Source: Candidatus Omnitrophota bacterium (lineage in GTDB: Bacteria > Omnitrophota > Gorgyraeia > Gygaellales > Profunditerraquicolaceae). From it: a DNA stretch of 20,295 nt. The stretch lies in NCBI GenBank assembly GCA_028716305.1, contig JAQUQA010000003.1, forward strand, positions 1-20,295. Reading direction: 5' to 3'. A program made the translations under genes and the position numbers. Below, in pieces: positions 16,036 through 20,295 of the stretch. Position 1 is the first letter of the stretch. The number at the start of each line of letters is the position of its first letter. The notes beneath the pieces were generated by a model. That model was not told where the DNA came from and did no database searches. It saw nothing but the letters and a program-made list of their open reading frames with translations.

Positions 16036-16905
16036 TCAGTATTTCACTCCACTCTTCTTAGTCAGCTCCCGGAACTTCTTCATCAGCTTCAAGGTCATGC
16101 CTCCGGGGCGGCCGGTACCGATCATCCTGCCATCGACCCTGACCACCGGAATGATCTCGGCTGCCGTGCCGGTGAGGAAACATTCATCAGAGATATACAC
16201 TTCATGCCGGGTAATTACATGTTCATGCACCGCTACCCTGGATTTCTTGGCGATCTCCAGGATCGCGTCACGCGTGATCCCTCTTAAGGTGCCCATGCAC
16301 TGAGGCGGCGTATAGAGTTGGTTTTTTTTAACGATAAAAATATTGTCTCCGGTGCATTCCGCCACAAACCCTAAAGAATCCAGCATGATCGCTTCATCAC
16401 AACCGGAATTGACCGCTTCTATCTTGGCCAGAATGTTGTTCAGGTAATTCAATGATTTGATCTGCGGATTCAAGGCCTCGGGCAAATTCCTCACCGTGGG
16501 CACGGTAATGATCGAGAGCCCCTCCTTATAGAATTTTTCCGGGTAGAGCGCGATATTGTCGGCGATAATGATCACCGTGGCCTGGCCGCGGCATTTGCGC
16601 GGGTCAAGGCCCAAGTCGCCCTCCCCTCTGGTCACGATCAGACGGATATAAGCGTTATTCAGTTTGTTGGCTTTCAAGGTTTCCACTACCGCGCGGACCA
16701 TCTGACTTTTAGTCATGGGGACATCCAGCATGATACTGTGCGCGGATTCAAACAAACGATCGATGTGTTCTCTCAACTTAAAAACCAGGCGGCTGTAGGA
16801 ACGGATCCCTTCAAAGACCCCATCGCCATAAAGCAGGCCATGGTCAAAAACAGAGACCTTGGCATCCTGTTTTTCGTAAAATTTCCCATTGATATAAATT
16901 TTCAT
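16036..16905 (-). CDS. ilvE: Branched-chain amino acid aminotransferase (class IV, PLP)
   Basis: 289 aa fold-type IV aminotransferase that transfers the amino group between glutamate and branched-chain 2-oxo acids. Seen: FDHGLLYGDGVFEGIRSY (residues 20-37), the likely PLP lysine K150 in QIKSLNYLNN, the GFVAECTGDNIF segment (179-190) and the C-terminal GTAAEIIPVVRVDGR. Motifs fit IlvE best. A D-amino acid aminotransferase or aminodeoxychorismate lyase of the same fold is less likely, but substrate choice cannot be proved from sequence. GGAGG lies 7 nt before the ATG, 13 nt after lolD. There is no functional link to the Lol genes; it seems simply to share the transcript starting at lysS. Confidence 0.9.
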   Translation of the reverse strand: MKIYINGKFYEKQDAKVSVFDHGLLYGDGVFEGIRSYSRLVFKLREHIDRLFESAHSIMLDVPMTKSQMVRAVVETLKANKLNNAYIRLIVTRGEGDLGLDPRKCRGQATVIIIADNIALYPEKFYKEGLSIITVPTVRNLPEALNPQIKSLNYLNNILAKIEAVNSGCDEAIMLDSLGFVAECTGDNIFIVKKNQLYTPPQCMGTLRGITRDAILEIAKKSRVAVHEHVITRHEVYISDECFLTGTAAEIIPVVRVDGRMIGTGRPGGMTLKLMKKFRELTKKSGVKY

Positions 16906-16918
16906 CTTTTACCTCCGT

Positions 16919-17599
16919 TTAATTTACCAACACTCCATCCTTGAGATGATAAACCCGGCCCGCTCCTTTAACCAGCTCCGTATTATGCGTTACCACAACC
17001 ACGGTCATCTTATCATCAAGGTTTATCTTCCTGATCAGATCAAAGATCTCGCTGCCGGTGGCGGAATCAAGGTTACCGGTAGGCTCATCGCAGAAAAGTA
17101 TCTGCGGACTATTGATCAGGGCGCGCACGATCGCTACGCGCTGGCGTTCCCCTCCGGACAATTGCGAAGGGTAATGATCCAGGCGTTCCCCCAGGCCGAC
17201 TTTTAAAAGTAAGGCGCATGCCTTTTCCCGCGACTGCTTGCGCTGCGCGCGGCCGGATGATTTTATCAAAGCCGGCATCAAAACATTCTCTAAAACGTTG
17301 AATTCCCCCAGTAAGTGGTAGAACTGAAAAATGAAGCCGATACTCTGATTTCTCATCCGGGAAAGCAGGGCATCGTTTAAGGCATACAGGCTCTGCCCGG
17401 TAAACCTTACTTCTCCGGCAGAAGGAGCATCTAACCCGCCCAGGATATGCAACAATGTGGATTTTCCCGCTCCCGAGGGTCCGGTAATCACGATAAAGCT
17501 GCCCTTTTCAATCTTTAAGTCGATACCCTTAAGAACCGGAATATCTTTTTTCCCGTTGTTAAAGGCCTTTTGGATCCCTCTGGCTTCCAGCATGGTCAT
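16919..17599 (-). CDS. lolD: Lipoprotein-releasing ABC transporter ATPase (LolD type)
   Basis: 226 aa ATPase of the MacB/LolD group. Walker A GPSGAGKST (residues 40-48), Q-loop FIFQFYHLLGEFNVLENV (Q92), signature LSGGERQR (147-154), Walker B ILFCDEPTGNLD (168-179) and switch histidine VVVTHN. The sequence YHLLGEFNVLENVLMPA is typical of LolD. It would power extraction of lipoproteins from the inner membrane for delivery to the outer membrane. It starts 8 nt after the LolC/E-type permease gene, with AGGA before the first ATG; a second ATG two codons on is possible. The pairing supports Lol over a general export role. Confidence 0.92.
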   Translation of the reverse strand: MTMLEARGIQKAFNNGKKDIPVLKGIDLKIEKGSFIVITGPSGAGKSTLLHILGGLDAPSAGEVRFTGQSLYALNDALLSRMRNQSIGFIFQFYHLLGEFNVLENVLMPALIKSSGRAQRKQSREKACALLLKVGLGERLDHYPSQLSGGERQRVAIVRALINSPQILFCDEPTGNLDSATGSEIFDLIRKINLDDKMTVVVVTHNTELVKGAGRVYHLKDGVLVN

Positions 17600-17607
17600 A
17601 AAAAATC

Positions 17608-18795
17608 CTATTCGTAGCGCAAGGCGTCTACCAATTTAAACTTTGCCGCTTTGGCCGCGGGGTATATCGTTGAGACGACGGTGATTAATAACGCGGCCAG
17701 CAATACCAGCGCGACATCCTTGATATCGATCAACACGGGAAGCCTGTCGATGTAATAGATGTCCTGGGGCAGCTTGATAAATTGGTACTTCTGCAAGAGA
17801 AGGCAAAGCCCTATGCCTCCCACTGCCCCGAAAAAGATCCCCGCTAAGCCGATGATCATCCCCTCGATGGTAAAGATCCTTCTGATCTCCGAGGCGCTCA
17901 TGCCCAGTGACCGCAGGATCCCGATGTCCTTGGTCTTTTCCACCACCATCACCACCAGCGTGCTGATGATATTAAAAGAAGCGACCAGGATGATCAGGGT
18001 CAGGATCACAAACATGACCAGTTTTTCCAGGCGTAAAGCCGCAAAAAAACTCTGGTTTGCATCCTGCCAGCTTTTTAAGATATAGCGGAAACCCAACTGC
18101 CGGGAAAACTCCGGGACCAGCTTATCCGCCAAAAAGAGATTGTCAAGCTTAAGCGCCACCGCGCTGTACAAGCCGTTCATCCCCAATATTTGTTGGGAAG
18201 TCGCCAGATCCGTAAAAATCAGGTTCAGGTCGTAATCATACATGCCGGAATTGAATATCCCGGCTACTTTTAATTTAAATTGCTTACCCAGGGGAGAATA
18301 TAAATTCAGCTCTGTATTCATCCCCAGGCCCAGATAAGCGGCCAACTCCTTACCAACGATCACTTCGGAGGGACCAAGGGAAATCAGTTCTCCGGCCACC
18401 AGGTATTTGCCTATCTTGGTAACCTTATCTTCCTGCGCCGGATCTACACCCCGTAAACCGACCGCAAAAAATTTTTTGTCTTCTTTAAGCAGCACCTGCC
18501 CCTGGACATAGGGACTTGCCCCCCGCAGATGCGGATTGTCTTTTAATTTTCCGATAATATTCTCAAATTCAACCTGACTGATCCCCTGGAGTGAATTAAC
18601 CGTGATATGCGAATAATTACCGACGATCTTATCCCGCAGGTCCTGGTCAAATCCGCTCATCACGGCGATCACCACGATCAGGGCGGCCACCCCGATGGCC
18701 ACGCCTAAAACGGAAATTACGCTGATCAGCGAAATAAACTTTTCTTTCCGCTTGGTGGCCAGGTACCTCCAGCTGATAAATAGTTCCTTGCGCAT
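17608..18795 (-). CDS. Lipoprotein-releasing permease, LolC/LolE family
   Basis: 395 aa FtsX-like permease. It begins with the LolC/E-type segment ISWRYLATKRKEKFISLISVISVLGVAIGVAALIVVIAVMSGFDQDLRDKI; one membrane helix is near residues 22-48. A large periplasmic domain follows (about 50-265), then three helices in the C-terminal third (VMFVILTLIILVASFNIIS, GMIIGLAGIFFGAVGGIGLCLL, VALVLLAALLITVVSTIYPA). LGMSASEIRRIFTIEGMIIG is the typical coupling-helix region. Only one permease gene is present, so it probably forms a homodimer with the neighbouring ATPase, as in bacteria with a single LolF-type subunit. The start is 3 nt after the lysS stop. I leave the symbol blank because LolC, LolE and LolF cannot be separated here. 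Confidence 0.92.
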   Translation of the reverse strand: MRKELFISWRYLATKRKEKFISLISVISVLGVAIGVAALIVVIAVMSGFDQDLRDKIVGNYSHITVNSLQGISQVEFENIIGKLKDNPHLRGASPYVQGQVLLKEDKKFFAVGLRGVDPAQEDKVTKIGKYLVAGELISLGPSEVIVGKELAAYLGLGMNTELNLYSPLGKQFKLKVAGIFNSGMYDYDLNLIFTDLATSQQILGMNGLYSAVALKLDNLFLADKLVPEFSRQLGFRYILKSWQDANQSFFAALRLEKLVMFVILTLIILVASFNIISTLVVMVVEKTKDIGILRSLGMSASEIRRIFTIEGMIIGLAGIFFGAVGGIGLCLLLQKYQFIKLPQDIYYIDRLPVLIDIKDVALVLLAALLITVVSTIYPAAKAAKFKLVDALRYE

Positions 18796-18798
18796 GAC

Positions 18799-20241
18799 CT
18801 ATTGCTCCGGCCGCAAAAGCGGGAAAAGGATCACTTCCCGGATCGAGGCCTGGTTTGTCAGGAGCATTACCAGCCTGTCTATGCCGATCCCTAATCCGCC
18901 TGCCGGAGGCATCCCGTGTTCCAAGGCCAGGATATAATCCTCATCGACTGTTTTACGCTCATCGGGATCCAGATCTTTGATCTCTTCTTCAAAGCGCGCT
19001 TTTTGTTCAAGTGGATCATTAAGCTCGGAATAGGCGTTGCCAATCTCCATGCCTGCGACATACAATTCGAACCTCTCAGAGACCAGCGGTTCATCTTTTT
19101 TGGTCTTGGCCAAAGGAGAAAGGTTGGCGAAATAGTCCGTGACAAAAACCGGATTCATGCTCATCTGCTGCTCCAGGATATCTTCCATGATCTTGGCGAC
19201 CTGCGAACGGCTCAGGCGCTCGGCATCCTTGGCAAAGCCTTTTTCGCGCAGCTTCTTCAGCATCACCTCCGGCTCGTCCTGCGGAAGGATACCGAATTTT
19301 TCTTTGACCGTGCCGGCAAAAGAAATTCTCTGCCAGGGAGCGGTCAGATCAATGTTCTTGCCCTGGTATTCGAAAGTCATCCCTCCCGCCAGTTCTTTGG
19401 CCAGTGAAATGATCAACTCCTGCGCCAAAAACATCATATCCTCGTAATCGGCGTAAGCGGCATAAACCTCGAGCATGGTAAATTCCGGATTATGTTTTAT
19501 CGATACGCCTTCATTGCGGAAAGAACGGTTTATCTCATAGACCCGCTCAAGCCCGCCTACCAGCAGGCGTTTTAAATAAAGTTCCGGGGCGATCCTTAAA
19601 GAGAGGTCCATCCCGTATTCATTATGAAAGGTCTTAAAAGGCCTGCCTGCCGCCCCTCCGGCGATACTGTGCATCATCGGTGTCTCAACTTCCAGATAGC
19701 CCTGCGCGTCCAAAAATTTCCTGATCCCGCTGATAACGCAGGAACGCTTGATAAACACCTCTCTGACGCTCTCGTTCGAGATTAGGTCAAGATAACGCTG
19801 GCGGTAACGCAGGTCGACATCCTTTAGGCCGTGCCATTTTTCCGGCAGGGGCCTGAGGGCCTTGGAAAGCACGGCGACGTCTTCCAGTTTGATCGAAATC
19901 TCGCCTGTGCGGGTCCGAAAAAGCTCGCCCTTACACCAGATAAAATCAGCAACCTCAATGTTATCAAAGATAAAAAACTTCTCTTCCGTGATAAGATCGG
20001 CCTTGACGTAAAGCTGGATCTTCCCCGTGGCATCCCGCAAATCGGCAAAGACGGCTTTTCCGTGAGAACGCTTGGCGACCAATCTACCGCAAACGGCAAC
20101 GTTCTTGCCTTCGGAGAATCCCGCTAATGTTTCGCCAATAGCGGTATGCGCGGGTATCCGGCTGGGGTATAGACTAATCCCCTTCTGCCTGATTGCCTCG
20201 GCTTTGGCCTTCTTTTGCTGGATCAATTCTTCTAGTTCCAT
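18799..20241 (-). CDS. lysS: Lysyl-tRNA synthetase, class II
   Basis: 480 aa enzyme that charges tRNA(Lys). It has an N-terminal OB-fold (about residues 50-150, AVCGRLVAKRSHGKAVFADLRD), motif 1 around FIKRSCVISGIRKFLDAQGYLEVETP, motif 2 EINRSFRNEG with EFTMLEVYAAYADY, and motif 3 GLGIGIDRLVML starting near residue 449. The end SIREVILFPLLRP is standard. GGAAGRPFKTFHNEYGMDLSLRIAPELYLK confirms LysS rather than the EpmA paralogue, which lacks the anticodon domain. No Shine-Dalgarno is seen before the ATG: the promoter's -10 box ends 9 nt away, so the message may be almost leaderless. It heads the lysS-lol-ilvE run. Confidence 0.97.
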   Translation of the reverse strand: MELEELIQQKKAKAEAIRQKGISLYPSRIPAHTAIGETLAGFSEGKNVAVCGRLVAKRSHGKAVFADLRDATGKIQLYVKADLITEEKFFIFDNIEVADFIWCKGELFRTRTGEISIKLEDVAVLSKALRPLPEKWHGLKDVDLRYRQRYLDLISNESVREVFIKRSCVISGIRKFLDAQGYLEVETPMMHSIAGGAAGRPFKTFHNEYGMDLSLRIAPELYLKRLLVGGLERVYEINRSFRNEGVSIKHNPEFTMLEVYAAYADYEDMMFLAQELIISLAKELAGGMTFEYQGKNIDLTAPWQRISFAGTVKEKFGILPQDEPEVMLKKLREKGFAKDAERLSRSQVAKIMEDILEQQMSMNPVFVTDYFANLSPLAKTKKDEPLVSERFELYVAGMEIGNAYSELNDPLEQKARFEEEIKDLDPDERKTVDEDYILALEHGMPPAGGLGIGIDRLVMLLTNQASIREVILFPLLRPEQ

Positions 20242-20250
20242 AGTTAGACA

Positions 20251-20279
20251 ATTATATAGTAGAATTAAGGTTATGTCAA
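20251..20279 (-). promoter_or_regulatory. Consensus sigma-70 promoter for lysS
   Basis: On the minus strand, a perfect -35 TTGACA (20274-20279), a 17-nt spacer and a perfect -10 TATAAT (20251-20256). Transcription should begin near 20244, about 3 nt before the lysS ATG at 20241. It is the only full-consensus promoter I found in the window and could serve the whole lysS-lolC/E-lolD-ilvE run. The remaining bases to the right edge (20280-20295) show no recognisable feature. Confidence 0.88.
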
Positions 20280-20295
20280 TTATTCTCGAACGGCG

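Noticed and set aside
20280..20295. GTTCGA at the right edge (minus strand) as the T-arm of a tRNA
   Set aside because: The bases on either side (CGCCG and ATAAT) cannot pair as a T-stem, and no acceptor end or CCA follows.

Overview
The window is a dense block of about 20 bacterial housekeeping genes. All of them lie on the minus strand, so transcription runs from high to low coordinates. The mix points to a double-membraned (diderm) bacterium: it has a lipoprotein-releasing Lol transporter and an Mla-type phospholipid transporter. The gene order, however, resembles Firmicutes: lysS ... mcsA-mcsB-clpC ... radA-PIN/TRAM-ispD-ispF ... cysE-cysS, then tmk-holB-ricT-metG. My best guess is an uncultured candidate-phylum bacterium of the Omnitrophota (OP3) type or a relative. 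This rests on gene content and on the style of the intergenic repeats, and I could not test it by search.

Layout from the right edge, in transcription order: (1) a consensus sigma-70 promoter, then lysS-lolC/E-lolD-ilvE with gaps of 3 to 13 nt; (2) mcsA-mcsB, the protein-arginine kinase and its activator, overlapping by 14 nt; (3) clpC-mlaE-mlaF-mlaD-radA-PIN/TRAM-ispD, seven genes with overlaps or gaps of at most 14 nt; (4) ispF; (5) cysE; (6) cysS; (7) tmk-holB-ricT-metG, overlapping or nearly so. metG runs off the left edge just before its KMSKS loop. Compared with Bacillus, ctsR is absent in front of mcsA, disA is absent between radA and the PIN/TRAM gene, and an mlaEFD set is inserted behind clpC.

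No gap exceeds 220 nt, and every gap longer than about 60 nt carries repeats with a 7-nt period. Four of the loci share one detailed design: two inverted arms, each made of four heptads, one hexamer (a pentamer in one arm), then two heptads, meeting at a palindromic centre. Complete copies are 101-102 bp. One 52-nt half copy and one copy shortened in the middle are also present. A similar 4-heptad run lies inside the ispD reading frame, in the dimer arm. Removing one arm length (51 nt, 17 codons) there would give the usual family length. These elements abut stop codons and in two cases supply them. They are the most unusual feature of the window.

Functionally the genes cover translation (lysS, cysS, metG), protein quality control by arginine phosphorylation and ClpC, envelope maintenance (Lol, Mla), DNA replication and repair (holB, tmk, radA), isoprenoid precursors by the MEP pathway (ispD, ispF) and amino-acid metabolism (cysE, ilvE).
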